Positions 16,925 to 25,008 of a stretch of 64,000 nt of DNA are shown here, in pieces. Location: assembly GCF_003386865.1 (NCBI RefSeq), contig NZ_QTUA01000001.1, forward strand, positions 806,001 through 870,000, written 5' to 3'. The position numbers and the translations under genes were made by a program. The DNA is from Calidifontibacter indicus. Lineage in GTDB: Bacteria; Actinomycetota; Actinomycetes; Actinomycetales; Dermatophilaceae. Within the stretch, counting starts at the first letter, position 1. Every line of letters begins with the position of its first letter. Below the pieces are notes generated by a model, which was given only the letters and a program-made list of their open reading frames with translations, searched no databases and was not told the origin of the DNA.

Positions 16925-16998
16925 GTTACTCGTCGCGATAGGTATCGATAGGTACAGGTAGTTACTTCCTAGTATCCATGATGCTACTCGCTGGTAAG
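16925..16998 (-). promoter_or_regulatory. Operator cluster upstream of the acyl-CoA dehydrogenase
   Basis: TTACTTCCTAGTAT at 16962-16975 and TACTCGCTGGTA at 16985-16996 are imperfect palindromes of the form TTACT-N4-(A/G)GTA. A half site TTACTCG stands at 16926-16932. Three AGGTA repeats (16940, 16950 and 16956) lie between. The cluster is 30-100 bases upstream of the TTG start. The same motif in perfect form stands before the EtfD-like gene. Binding by a TetR-type fatty-acid regulator is inference; no such gene is in the window. Confidence 0.55.
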
Positions 16999-17072
16999 GG
17001 GCACAAACCGGGGTCTCGGAAAATGGTCTGTCCAACCACTGCGAAGCTGCCGGGAACTGGGACGATGGGGGC

Positions 17073-17432
17073 ATGCAGTCGCCAGGAGAGACCGAGCCTG
17101 ATCGGGAGCCCGGTTACGAGTTCGTGCAGGTACACATCACCGTCCCGGGCGCCGGTCTGGCGCGCGACATGGCCGACGATCTCGTCGGGTCGCAGCTGGC
17201 GGCCTGCGTGCAGGTGATCGGTGACATCGGCTCGGTCTACACCTGGGACGGCGACATCGAACGTGCCGATGAGTCGCTGATCATCGCCAAGACCGCGACG
17301 ACCCGGTTCGCCGCGCTCGCCGCGCGGGTGCGCGAGCGGCACCCGTACGAGGTGCCCCAGGTGACCGCCACCCCGATCGTCGCGGTCGACGAGGCGTACG
17401 CGGCGTGGATGCGGTCGGTGCTCGGTGACTGA
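17073..17432 (+). CDS. cutA: CutA divalent-cation tolerance protein
   Basis: The 119-residue protein is near the family's usual 105-115. It shows VQVHITVPGAGLARDMADDLV, the LAACVQVIGDIGSVYTWDGDIERADESL block that forms the trimer core, and the conserved VRERHPYEVPQV. CutA proteins are small, very stable trimers linked to copper tolerance in E. coli; their true role is unsettled. The fur-family gene starts inside its last codons with an 8-base overlap (17425-17432), which points to a shared metal-responsive function. The ATG at 17073 has a GGGGGC upstream and is the first good start. Confidence 0.92.
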   Translation: MQSPGETEPDREPGYEFVQVHITVPGAGLARDMADDLVGSQLAACVQVIGDIGSVYTWDGDIERADESLIIAKTATTRFAALAARVRERHPYEVPQVTATPIVAVDEAYAAWMRSVLGD

Positions 17433-17880
17433 GCGGGCGCACACCCACCCGTCCGTCGGTGTCGACGGGGCGATCGCCGCCGTGCGGGCCCGCGGCGAGC
17501 GGGTGACGACGGCCCGCCGCGCGGTGATCGAGGCGCTCGCCGCTGAGCCGCACCAGGACGCCGAGGCGGTCGCCGCGCGGGTGTCGCGCGACCAGCCGGG
17601 GGTGCATCGGGCGACGATCTACCGCACCCTGCAGTCCCTGGTCGAACTCGGCGTGCTCGCCCATACCCACGTGCCGGACGGCGCGACGATCTACCACTTG
17701 GCCGTCGGCGCCCACGGGCACACCCATCTGCAGTGCGCCCGGTGCGGCCGGATGTTCGACATCCCGATCGACTGGCTCGCCGAACTGGCCGACCGGGTCG
17801 ACCAGCGGCTCGGATTCGCGCTCGACCCGGGGCACGCCGCGCTGCTCGGCACCTGCTGCGACTGTCTCGACCCGAAGTGA
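17425..17880 (+). CDS. Fur-family metal-dependent regulator
   Basis: The 151-residue protein starts at a GTG inside the end of cutA. The N-terminal winged helix contains RVTTARRAVIEALA and RATIYRTLQSLVELGVL. The C-terminal metal domain has HGHTHLQCARCGRMFDI, with H98, H101, C104 and C107, and the closing CCDC at C144-C147, the two CxxC pairs of a structural zinc site. This matches Fur/Zur-type repressors. Whether it senses iron, zinc or another metal cannot be told from sequence alone; coupling to cutA makes a copper/zinc theme plausible. No DtxR/IdeR gene is in the window. Confidence 0.88.
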   Translation: MTERAHTHPSVGVDGAIAAVRARGERVTTARRAVIEALAAEPHQDAEAVAARVSRDQPGVHRATIYRTLQSLVELGVLAHTHVPDGATIYHLAVGAHGHTHLQCARCGRMFDIPIDWLAELADRVDQRLGFALDPGHAALLGTCCDCLDPK

Positions 17881-17925
17881 CCCCCGAACCGCCACAGGCG
17901 GCACCCGAAGGAGTTGAGTAGAGCC

Positions 17926-18447
17926 ATGACCTCTCTGGAACGCAAACAACCGCCGAACCCGTACGACCACCTGCCGAAGCTGCCCGATTTCCACCTCACC
18001 AGTGACGACGTCACCGACGGGGAGCCGTTGAAGTCCGATCAGGTCGCCTCCGAGGGCAACGCCTCGCCGCAGCTGTCCTGGGCCGACGCCCCCGAGGGCA
18101 CCAAGTCGTTCGTCGTCACCTGCTTCGACCCCGACGCGCCGACGCCGTCCGGCTTCTGGCACTGGGTGCTCGTCGACGTGCCGGCCGACGTCACCTCGCT
18201 CGAAGCGGGTCTCACCTCGCTGCCGGGCAACGCGTTCGCGCTGCGCAACGACGGCGGCGAGGCCGGCTTCATGGGCGCCGCCCCGCCGGAGGGTGATGTC
18301 TTCCCGCACCGTTACTACTTCGCGGTGCACGCAGTCGGCGAGGAGTCGCTCGGCATCGACGCCGACGCCTCACCCGCGGTCGCGTCGTTCAACCTGGCGT
18401 TCAAGGCGATCGGCCGGGCCGTCATCCACGGCACCTACCAGCACTGA
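17926..18447 (+). CDS. YbhB/YbcL-type phosphatidylethanolamine-binding (PEBP) family protein
   Basis: The protein has 173 residues from the ATG at 17926; AAGGAG at 17908-17913 is 12 bases upstream, and a TTG at 17914 is possible but adjoins the ribosome site. The fold markers are [40 protein letters not shown] and the later [12 protein letters not shown] with [10 protein letters not shown]. These form the conserved anion-binding pocket (Asp, Pro, His). Bacterial members are cytoplasmic or periplasmic proteins of unclear role. It follows fur by 45 bases and may belong to the same transcript. Confidence 0.87.
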   Translation: MTSLERKQPPNPYDHLPKLPDFHLTSDDVTDGEPLKSDQVASEGNASPQLSWADAPEGTKSFVVTCFDPDAPTPSGFWHWVLVDVPADVTSLEAGLTSLPGNAFALRNDGGEAGFMGAAPPEGDVFPHRYYFAVHAVGEESLGIDADASPAVASFNLAFKAIGRAVIHGTYQH

Positions 18448-18466
18448 GATCGATCACCCTCGACGC

Positions 18467-19177
18467 ATGCAGACCTCGGCGCCGGACGGCGTGTCGCGAA
18501 CCTCCCGGATGCACGCCGTGACGGCGGCCGTCGCGTGGTTCGGGGTGGTGCTGGTCGGGGTGCTCTCGGCGACCGGGTCGTTCGCGGCCCCGGAGCAGAT
18601 CGAGGGGCACCTGTTCGGGCACCATCCGTCCGGCACTGCCGGGGTGTTCTCGCGGGTCTTCGACACCTACAGCTACTTCACGGTGTGGTCGAACATCGTC
18701 GTCGCGATCGCGTTCACCCTCCTGGCGCGCCGTCCGTCGTCCCGCTCGGTGGTGCAGCGGGTGCTGTTGCTCGACGCGCTGCTGATGATCACGATCACCA
18801 CCGTCGTCTACTGGTTGGTGCTCGCGCCGACCGACACCTGGCAGGGCTGGTCGTTGCTGACCAGTCCGTTGCAGCACGCGGTGGTCGGGCTCCTTGCCGT
18901 CGTCGGGTGGATCGCGGTGGGGCCGCGCGGCCTGCTCACGATCGACCTGTTGCCCAAAGCCCTTGTCGTGCCGTTGATCTGGATCGCCTTGACGCTGATC
19001 CGTGGCGCCGTCATCGACGCCTACCCCTATCCGTTCACCGACGTCGCCACGCTCGGCTACCCCGGGGTGCTGGTGCGCCTCGCCGTGATCCTCGTCGTCG
19101 GGCTGCTGATCGCCGCCGGTTACAGCGCGCTCGACCGACGCCTGTCCCACCGAAACCGATCTTCGATCCAAAACTGA
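18467..19177 (+). CDS. Pr6Pr-type integral membrane protein
   Basis: The protein has 236 residues from the ATG at 18467, with about six transmembrane helices. The conserved block YSYFTVWSNIVVAIAFTLLA, the later STLLVYWLVLAP-like segment around residue 110 and VIDAYPYPFTDV identify the Pr6Pr/FAR-17a-like family found in many actinobacteria. Its function is unknown, though a distant eukaryotic relative hydrolyses fatty-acid esters. It stands between the PEBP protein gene and an MFS transporter on the same strand, 19 bases after the former. Confidence 0.75.
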   Translation: MQTSAPDGVSRTSRMHAVTAAVAWFGVVLVGVLSATGSFAAPEQIEGHLFGHHPSGTAGVFSRVFDTYSYFTVWSNIVVAIAFTLLARRPSSRSVVQRVLLLDALLMITITTVVYWLVLAPTDTWQGWSLLTSPLQHAVVGLLAVVGWIAVGPRGLLTIDLLPKALVVPLIWIALTLIRGAVIDAYPYPFTDVATLGYPGVLVRLAVILVVGLLIAAGYSALDRRLSHRNRSSIQN

Positions 19178-19214
19178 TTGGCGCCGAACTACCTGCGGCG
19201 AGGATGATCGTCGG

Positions 19215-20519
19215 GTGACCGCACAATCGAGCCTCGGCGCCTTCTGGCGCGACCTGCCGTGCGAGGGCAAGTGGCTGCTCTCGACGACCGCGATCCAGTT
19301 GCTGGGTCGCGGGCTCACGCTGCCGTTCACGATCATCTACCTGCACGAGATCCGCGGCATCAGCCTCGACCTCGCCGGCACGCTCATGGCGTGGATCGCG
19401 GTGGTCGGAGTGCTCGTCACCGGCCCCGGCGGCGCGGCCACCGACCGGTACGGCGCACGGGCCGTCTCGATCTTCGGCACCGTCTGCAACATGGCCGGCG
19501 TGATGATGCTGGCGTTCGTCGACTCGGTGCCGCTGTTCTTCGTCGCGATGTCGCTGATCGGCATCGCGGGCATCACCTGGCCGGCGTTCAACTCGCTCAT
19601 CGCGGCGATCGTCGAAGGACCCGCCCGGCAGACCTATTTCGGCATCAGCTTCGCCCTGGTCAACCTCGGCATCGGTCTCGGCGGCATCATCTCGGGCGCG
19701 TTCGTCGACGTGCACCGTCCGTCGACGTTCACCACGATCTACGTGCTCGACGCCCTGTCGATGCTGATCCCGATCGGCCTGCTGCTCGGCCCGCTGCGCC
19801 ATGTGCGCACTCAGGTCGAGGCGCCGCCGGACGACCAGAACACCGGCACGTCCTACTGGGCCATCGCCAAGAAGCCGGCGGTGCGCTGGCTGCTGCTGGT
19901 CACCTTCCTCGGCACCTTCGTCGGCTACGGCCAGATGGAGGCGGGCTTCACCGCGTTCGCCCGCGAGGTCGGCGAGGTCTCGACCCGCACCATCGGGTGG
20001 GCGTTCGCGGCCAACACCGCCGTCATCGTGCTCGCCCAGATGCTCGTGCTCAAGCGGATCGCGGGCCACCGGCGCACCCGGGTGCTCGTGGTGATGTCGG
20101 TGATCTGGGCGTGCGCCTGGCTGCTGCTCGGGTCGGCCGGTGTCTGGCCGGCGGGGATGTACGCGGCGGCCGTCGTGATCGGGTATCACACGGTGTTCGG
20201 GTTCGGCGAGACCCTGCTGCAGCCGACGATCCCGGCGATCACCAACGACATGGCACCCGACCACCTGCGCGGCCGCTACAACGCGCTGTCGTCGGGCGCG
20301 TTCCAAGCGGGCGCGGTGGCCGGACCGATCGTCGCGGGCTTCCTGCTGCGGCACCAGCTCAACGCGCCGTTCATCGCGATGCTCGTGGCCGGGTGCGCCT
20401 TGATGGCGGTGCTCGCGGTGGCCCTGGAGAAGCTGATCAGCCCGAAGGTGAACGGCATTCCCGACGACCTCAGCCCGGCGAAGGCGATCGCCGCGCCGAC
20501 GCCGGCCGAGACGATCTGA
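19215..20519 (+). CDS. MFS transporter, 12-helix
   Basis: The 434-residue protein starts with GTG at 19215. It has twelve predicted helices, an N-terminal motif of the type GPGGAATDRYGARAV between helices two and three, and the second-half ETLLQPTIPAITNDMAPDHLRGRYNALSSG, typical of drug-exporter-like MFS proteins of actinobacteria. It probably exports a small molecule in exchange for protons; the substrate is unknown. The gene ends about 35 bases before the first copy of the dispersed double-palindrome element (20554-20608). Confidence 0.85.
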   Translation: MTAQSSLGAFWRDLPCEGKWLLSTTAIQLLGRGLTLPFTIIYLHEIRGISLDLAGTLMAWIAVVGVLVTGPGGAATDRYGARAVSIFGTVCNMAGVMMLAFVDSVPLFFVAMSLIGIAGITWPAFNSLIAAIVEGPARQTYFGISFALVNLGIGLGGIISGAFVDVHRPSTFTTIYVLDALSMLIPIGLLLGPLRHVRTQVEAPPDDQNTGTSYWAIAKKPAVRWLLLVTFLGTFVGYGQMEAGFTAFAREVGEVSTRTIGWAFAANTAVIVLAQMLVLKRIAGHRRTRVLVVMSVIWACAWLLLGSAGVWPAGMYAAAVVIGYHTVFGFGETLLQPTIPAITNDMAPDHLRGRYNALSSGAFQAGAVAGPIVAGFLLRHQLNAPFIAMLVAGCALMAVLAVALEKLISPKVNGIPDDLSPAKAIAAPTPAETI

Positions 20520-20553
20520 CCGGCCCGCCCCACCGTCCGCCCGGCCCGCCCCA

Positions 20554-20608
20554 CCCGCAAACGCTGCGCTCACCGACAGACGCTGCTGTTGCAACAGCAC
20601 CGTGTGCC
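20554..20608. repeat. Dispersed double-palindrome element, copy 1 (left half plus core)
   Basis: CCCGCAAACGCTGCGCTCACCG-type arm at 20554-20575 is followed by the core GCTGCTGTTGCAACAGCA (20582-20599) and GTGTGCC. The left arm is the exact reverse complement of the right arm of the copy at 31532-31553. A right arm is missing here. The element lies between the MFS gene and aroQ and overlaps the likely aroQ promoter region. Confidence 0.7.
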
Positions 20609-20621
20609 TAGGCTGTGCGGC

Positions 20622-21062
20622 ATGAGTGACGTGCTGCTGGTGCTCAACGGGCCCAACCTCAACCTGCTCGGCGAACGCGACCCCGAGCAGTACGGTCGCG
20701 ACACCCTCGCCGACATCGAGGGCGCCGTGCGCACCCGGGCGAGCAGCCACGGGTTCGAGGTCGACTTCCGCCAGTCGAACTACGAGGGCGAACTCATCAG
20801 CTGGATCCAGGAAACCCGGGGCAAGGTCGCCGGCCTCGTGTTCAACCCGGCCGGCTACAGCCACACGTCCGTCGCCATCGCCGACGCACTCGACCTGTTC
20901 GACGCCCCGATCGTCGAGGTGCACCTGTCGAACATCCACAAGCGCGAACCGTTCCGGCACCACTCGTACGTCTCGGCCGTCGCCTCCGGTGTGATCGCGG
21001 GGCTCGGTGCCCACGGATACGAATTGGCCGTCGACGCGGTCGCCCGGCTCGCGGGGCGCTGA
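20622..21062 (+). CDS. aroQ: 3-dehydroquinate dehydratase, type II
   Basis: The 146-residue protein makes 3-dehydroshikimate in the shikimate pathway. Family residues are visible: [17 protein letters not shown] with R19 and catalytic Y24, [14 protein letters not shown], the substrate loop [15 protein letters not shown] and [21 protein letters not shown] with the catalytic His. The ATG at 20622 is the start that places the N-terminus as in relatives; an upstream in-frame start would extend into the repeat element. A MazG-like gene follows after two bases. Other aro genes are not in the window. Confidence 0.95.
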   Translation: MSDVLLVLNGPNLNLLGERDPEQYGRDTLADIEGAVRTRASSHGFEVDFRQSNYEGELISWIQETRGKVAGLVFNPAGYSHTSVAIADALDLFDAPIVEVHLSNIHKREPFRHHSYVSAVASGVIAGLGAHGYELAVDAVARLAGR

Positions 21063-21064
21063 CC

Positions 21065-21400
21065 ATGGAACTCAACGAGTGGGCCGACCGGATCGAGCAC
21101 ATCTCGGCCGGCTACGGCCGGGTCTACGGCGTCGAGCGCACCCCCGAGTGGGTGTTGTTGAAGCTGACCGAGGAGGTCGGCGAACTCGCGCAGGCCTGGT
21201 TGACGGCATCCGGGCAGGGGCGCGACCGCGGTCTCGACACCCACGAGAAGCAGCAGGCGCTCGCGGCGGAATGGGCCGACGCGTTCGGGATGATGCTGGT
21301 GTTCGCCCGGCGAGCCGGCATCGACCTCGAGGACGCACTGACCACGAAGTGGCTGAAATGGGAAACCGACTACACCGACGAAACAGCGGTCAAGGGGTGA
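21065..21400 (+). CDS. MazG-like nucleotide pyrophosphohydrolase family protein
   Basis: The 111-residue all-alpha protein has LLKLTEEVGELAQAW, the E-E-x-x-E metal-binding signature of MazG/dUTPase-like NTP pyrophosphohydrolases, and EWADAFGMMLVFARRAGIDLEDAL, the second acidic helix. The ending KWLKWE is also typical. Such enzymes hydrolyse non-canonical or surplus nucleoside triphosphates. It starts two bases after the aroQ stop and is presumably co-transcribed. A dCTP deaminase gene stands 475 bases downstream, which may be chance. The exact substrate is unknown. Confidence 0.8.
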   Translation: MELNEWADRIEHISAGYGRVYGVERTPEWVLLKLTEEVGELAQAWLTASGQGRDRGLDTHEKQQALAAEWADAFGMMLVFARRAGIDLEDALTTKWLKWETDYTDETAVKG

Positions 21401-21447
21401 TCTTTCCGCCCGAATTGCGGGCGGTTACACTGCTGCGAGCAAGTCAC

Positions 21448-21518
21448 GCGAGTGTAGTTCAATGGTAGAACATCAGCTTCCCAAGCTGAATACGCGAGTT
21501 CGATTCTCGTCACTCGCT
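21448..21518 (+). tRNA. tRNA-Gly (anticodon CCC)
   Basis: The acceptor stem is GCGAGTG (21448-21454) pairing with CACTCGC (21511-21517). The D arm is GTTC-AATGGTA-GAAC, the anticodon arm TCAGC-TTCCCAA-GCTGA, and the T arm GCGAG-TTCGATT-CTCGT with one wobble pair. All stems close and the length is 71 bases with discriminator T. The CCA end is not encoded. TTTTT follows at 21519-21524 and may end transcription. Confidence 0.95.
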
Positions 21519-21526
21519 CTTTTTCT

Positions 21527-21797
21527 GGAGCCTCCTTCGGCGTTCGGTCGCCGGGCAGTCACTCCGTTCCTGCCCGGCGACCGAGCCGTCCCGGCTCCGT
21601 GAGCCTTTTGCTGTGGTCCGGTGGTTGCCACCACCGGCGGTTTTGAATTCGTTTGGAGCCTCCTTCGGCGTTCGGTCGCCGGGCAGTCACTCCGTTCCTG
21701 CCCGGCGACCGAGCCGTCCCGGCTCCGTGAGCCTTTCGCTGTGGTCCGGTGGTTGCCACCACCGGCGGTTTTGAATTCGTTTGGAGCCTCCTTCGGC
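21527..21797 (-). repeat. Modular structured repeat array, locus 2
   Basis: Read on the minus strand, the order is A (69 bp, 21729-21797), B (59 bp, 21670-21728), A (21601-21669), B (21542-21600) and the first 15 bases of another A (21527-21541). A degenerate short unit lies at about 21798-21830. The A module keeps GCCGAAGGAG at its start, the GCCGGTGGTGGCA and ACCGGACCACA core and the AAGGCTC end of locus 1. The B module folds into a perfect 14-bp stem around GGAACGGAGTGAC. The stem sequence differs from locus 1 while the loop is the same. The 357-base tRNA-dcd spacer otherwise only holds the dcd leader. Confidence 0.85.
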
Positions 21798-21875
21798 GTT
21801 CGGCTCGTCGCTCCTTCGTCGCCGAAATTCCGGCCGACGCGGCAACACTCACACAATCATCGGTAGGTTGGCCCC

Positions 21876-22451
21876 GTGCTGCTCTCCGACCGCGACATCC
21901 TGGCCCAGATCGACGCCGGCCGCGTCGTCCTCGACCCGTGGGACGAGGGCATGGTCCAGCCGTCGAGCGTCGACATCCGGCTCGACAAGTTCTTCCGGCT
22001 GTTCGACAACCACAAGTACCCCTACATCGACCCCAGCGAGGAACAGGACGAACTCACCCGCCTGGTCGAGGTCGACTCCGACGAGGCGTTCGTGCTGCAC
22101 CCGGGCGAGTTCGTGCTCGGCTCCACCTTCGAGACGATCACGCTGCCCGACGACGTCGCCGCGCGCGTGGAGGGCAAGTCGAGCCTCGGACGGCTGGGGT
22201 TGCTGACCCACGCGACCGCCGGGTTCGTCGACCCGGGCTTCAGTGGCCACGTCACCTTGGAGCTGTCGAACGTCGCCACCCTCCCGATCAAGCTGTGGCC
22301 GGGGATGAAGATCGGCCAGCTGTGCTTCTTCCAGCTGTCGAGCCCGGCCGAAAACCCTTACGGCAGTGAGAAGTACGGCTCGCACTACCAGGGGCAGCGC
22401 GGGCCGACGGCGAGCCGGTCGTACAAGAACTTCCACCGCACCCAGGTCTGA
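21876..22451 (+). CDS. dcd: dCTP deaminase
   Basis: The 191-residue protein starts with GTG at 21876. It shows [25 protein letters not shown], the catalytic and nucleotide-binding block [35 protein letters not shown] with the conserved Glu, and the C-terminal [21 protein letters not shown] that closes over the triphosphate. It deaminates dCTP to dUTP for thymidylate synthesis. Some actinobacterial enzymes also hydrolyse the dUTP product; the residues for that cannot be separated by eye. It is preceded by the repeat array, so its promoter must lie in the last 45 bases of the spacer. Confidence 0.95.
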   Translation: MLLSDRDILAQIDAGRVVLDPWDEGMVQPSSVDIRLDKFFRLFDNHKYPYIDPSEEQDELTRLVEVDSDEAFVLHPGEFVLGSTFETITLPDDVAARVEGKSSLGRLGLLTHATAGFVDPGFSGHVTLELSNVATLPIKLWPGMKIGQLCFFQLSSPAENPYGSEKYGSHYQGQRGPTASRSYKNFHRTQV

Positions 22452-22495
22452 AGCAGACGCTCGTGAAGACCTCGTGAGCCGAGGGTGAGCAGAGG

Positions 22496-23137
22496 GTGAG
22501 CCCGGTTGAGAAGGGCCCGGGTCACGGCAAGGCGCGGCCGGTGCTGGTGCTGCCGCAGACGCCTGACGAGCCGCGCGGGGTCGTGCTGATGCTGCACGGC
22601 GGCGAGGTCGACGACGTCCGCCCGCTGCGCCGCTGGGACCCGTCCGCGGTGGTCATGCGGGTGATGACCGAGAAGCTGGCCGAGCGCCAACCGGATCTGG
22701 CGTTCGTGCGACTGCTCAACGCGGTCGGCGGGTGGAACGAACCGATCCGCTCGCCGGTGGCCGACGCGGAGTGGGCGCTGATGCGATTGCGCCAGCTGTA
22801 TCCGGGGCTGCCGATCGCGGTCGTGGGCCATTCGATGGGCGGGCGCACCGCCTTCGAACTCGCCGGCACCCAGCCGCTGGCCGCACTCGTCGGGCTCGCG
22901 CCCTGGTTGGCGGACGGCTACGGCGAGTCACGCTTCCTGGGCCTTCCCACCCTCATCGTCCACGGCAAGGCCGACACGGTCACCCGGCAGGACGCGTCCG
23001 CCGACCTGGTGCGCCGCATCCGGGCGGCGGGTGGAACGGCCGGTTTCCTCAGCGTCCCCGGCTGGCACTCCCTGGGTTTCCGGTCGGCGATCTGGCAACG
23101 GCAGGTCGCCGCGTTCCTCGAGCACTACCTGCCCTAA
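22496..23137 (+). CDS. Alpha/beta hydrolase (dienelactone-hydrolase-like)
   Basis: The 213-residue protein starts with GTG at 22496, right after GAGGGTGAGCAGAGG. The nucleophile elbow is VVGHSMGGRTAFEL with S113. The acid is D160 in LIVHGKADTVT and the base is H191 in VPGWHSLG, a complete catalytic triad. The oxyanion strand is VVLMLHGGE. No signal peptide or membrane segment is seen, so the enzyme is cytoplasmic. The substrate is unknown. It stands alone between dcd and the osmoprotectant operon. Confidence 0.82.
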   Translation: MSPVEKGPGHGKARPVLVLPQTPDEPRGVVLMLHGGEVDDVRPLRRWDPSAVVMRVMTEKLAERQPDLAFVRLLNAVGGWNEPIRSPVADAEWALMRLRQLYPGLPIAVVGHSMGGRTAFELAGTQPLAALVGLAPWLADGYGESRFLGLPTLIVHGKADTVTRQDASADLVRRIRAAGGTAGFLSVPGWHSLGFRSAIWQRQVAAFLEHYLP

Positions 23138-23194
23138 GGGTGGGATTCGACGCAGAGACCACCGGCTGACCGTGGCTTTGACTATGTTGGAGAA

Positions 23195-24370
23195 ATGATC
23201 CGGTTCGAGCAGGTCGTCAAGTCGTACGGCGGGAATGTCGCGGTGGACCACCTCGACCTCGAGGCACCCACCGGGCAGATCACCTGCCTGGTCGGCCCGT
23301 CGGGCTGTGGCAAGACCACCACGTTGCGCATGATCAACCGGATGATCGAGCCCACCTCGGGCACGATCACCATCGACGGCAAGGACGTCACCTCGGTAGC
23401 GGCCCCCGAGCTGAGGCGCGGCATCGGCTACGTCATCCAGCACGGCGGTCTCTTCCCGCACCAGAAGGTGCTCGACAACGTCGGCACCGTGCCGCGGCTG
23501 CTCGGCTGGGACAAGCAGCGCATCGCCAAGCGCAGCCGTGAAGTGCTCGAACTCGTCGGTCTGCCAGGCGAATTCGCCGACCGCTATCCCTCACAGCTGT
23601 CCGGTGGTCAGCAGCAGCGCGTCGGGGTAGCGCGGGCGCTCGCCGCCGACCCGCCGGTGATGCTCATGGACGAACCGTTCAGCGCGGTCGACCCGCTGGT
23701 GCGCGACCAACTCCAAGACGAGTTCCTCAAGCTGCAGCACGAACTCGGCAAGACCATCGTGTTCGTCACCCACGACATCGACGAGGCGATGAAGCTCGGC
23801 GACCAGGTCGCGGTGATGCGCGTCGGTGGCAAGCTCGCCCAGCTCGCCACTCCCGAGTATCTGCTCGCCCACCCGATCGACGACTTCGTCGCAGACTTCG
23901 TCGGACGCGACCGCGGCTACCGCGCGCTCAGCTTCCAGCAGTCGCCGCGTTTCGCGGTGCACACCGAGCCGACCGTGCCGCTCGGCGCCGGTGTCGACGA
24001 CGCGCGTGCGGCCACCACCGACCGCTGGTTGTTGGTGGTCGACGGCGACCGACCACAGGGCTGGGTCGAGCCGCAGCGCATCGACGCCCCGATCGAGCCC
24101 TCGATGCTGCACCGGGGCGGCACCGTCGCCCGCGCCGGCGGGCCGTTGCGCACCAGCCTCGACGCGGCGCTGTCGTCACCGTCGCGACGCGGCGTGATCG
24201 TCGACGACGACGGACGTCTGGTCGGCACCGTCCGCGCCCACGAGGTGCTGCGCGCGATCGAGGAGGTCGACCGGGTCGAGGTCGATCCCCACGACGTCGC
24301 GCCCGAGGGCGCTGCGAGCTCGGCCGGCGCTTCCGGTTCAACCGCCCCGGCCGGTGAGGCCGGGCCGTGA
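23195..24370 (+). CDS. opuCA: Glycine betaine/choline/carnitine-type ABC importer, ATPase (OpuCA/ProV)
   Basis: The 391-residue protein has Walker A GPSGCGKTT at 34-42, the signature LSGGQQQRVGVARALA, Walker B VMLMDEPFSAVDP and the switch His in VTHDIDEAMKLGDQVAVM, as in the glycine-betaine ATPase subfamily. A C-terminal part with CBS-like strands (DDARAATTDRWLLVVDGD and GVIVDDDGRLVGTV) may sense ionic strength. It energises uptake of osmoprotectants. The stop overlaps the next start (GTGA at 24367-24370). It leads a four-gene operon in the order ATPase, permease, permease, binding protein. Confidence 0.93.
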   Translation: MIRFEQVVKSYGGNVAVDHLDLEAPTGQITCLVGPSGCGKTTTLRMINRMIEPTSGTITIDGKDVTSVAAPELRRGIGYVIQHGGLFPHQKVLDNVGTVPRLLGWDKQRIAKRSREVLELVGLPGEFADRYPSQLSGGQQQRVGVARALAADPPVMLMDEPFSAVDPLVRDQLQDEFLKLQHELGKTIVFVTHDIDEAMKLGDQVAVMRVGGKLAQLATPEYLLAHPIDDFVADFVGRDRGYRALSFQQSPRFAVHTEPTVPLGAGVDDARAATTDRWLLVVDGDRPQGWVEPQRIDAPIEPSMLHRGGTVARAGGPLRTSLDAALSSPSRRGVIVDDDGRLVGTVRAHEVLRAIEEVDRVEVDPHDVAPEGAASSAGASGSTAPAGEAGP

Positions 24371-25008
24371 ACTACGTCGCCGACCACTGGTCCGACATCC
24401 TCCAGCGGGCCTGGCAGCACACGCTGCTGTCCGGCATCCCGCTGCTCATCGGTCTCGCGCTCGCGCTGCCGCTCGGGTGGCTCGCGCACAGCCGTCCGCG
24501 CTGGCGTGGCGTGATGGTCGCGGGCTCCGGCCTGCTCTACACGATCCCGTCGCTGGCGCTGTTCATCGTGATGCCGATCATCCTCGGCACCCGCATCCTG
24601 TCGCCCTGGAACGTCATCGCGGCGATGGCGGTCTACACGGTCGCGCTGCTGGTGCGCACGGTCGCCGACGCGCTCGACGCGGTGCCGACCCCGGTCACCC
24701 AGGCGGCGACGGCCATGGGCATGACCCGCTTCAAACGTCTCCTCGAGGTCGATCTGCCGCTCGCGGTGCCGGTGATCGCGTCGGGCCTGCGGGTCGCTGC
24801 CGTGAGCAACGTGAGCATCGTCAGCGTCGCGTCGCTGATCGGTGTCTCGCAGCTCGGCTACTACCTCACCGACGGTTACCAGCGGCAGTACGGCACCGAG
24901 ATCGCGGTCGGCATCATCGGCTGTCTGTTGCTGGCGTTGGCCTTCGACGCGGTGATCCAGCTCGTCGCCCGAATGCTCACCCCATGGCGAAAGGCGGTGT
25001 CGGGATGA
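24367..25008 (+). CDS. opuCB: Osmoprotectant ABC importer, permease 1
   Basis: The 213-residue permease starts with GTG overlapping the ATPase gene and has about five to six helices. The EAA loop reads AATAMGMTRFKRLLEVDLPLAVPVIASG, which contacts the ATPase. VSNVSIVSVASLIGVSQLG and the helix YTIPSLALFIVMPIILG match OpuCB/OpuBB proteins. Its stop overlaps the next gene's ATG (ATGA at 25005-25008). It forms a heteromeric channel with the following permease. Confidence 0.92.
   Translation: MNYVADHWSDILQRAWQHTLLSGIPLLIGLALALPLGWLAHSRPRWRGVMVAGSGLLYTIPSLALFIVMPIILGTRILSPWNVIAAMAVYTVALLVRTVADALDAVPTPVTQAATAMGMTRFKRLLEVDLPLAVPVIASGLRVAAVSNVSIVSVASLIGVSQLGYYLTDGYQRQYGTEIAVGIIGCLLLALAFDAVIQLVARMLTPWRKAVSG

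Noticed and set aside
21473-21856. Open frames over the second repeat array
   Set aside because: They have the same repeat-derived composition and overlap the tRNA-Gly gene.
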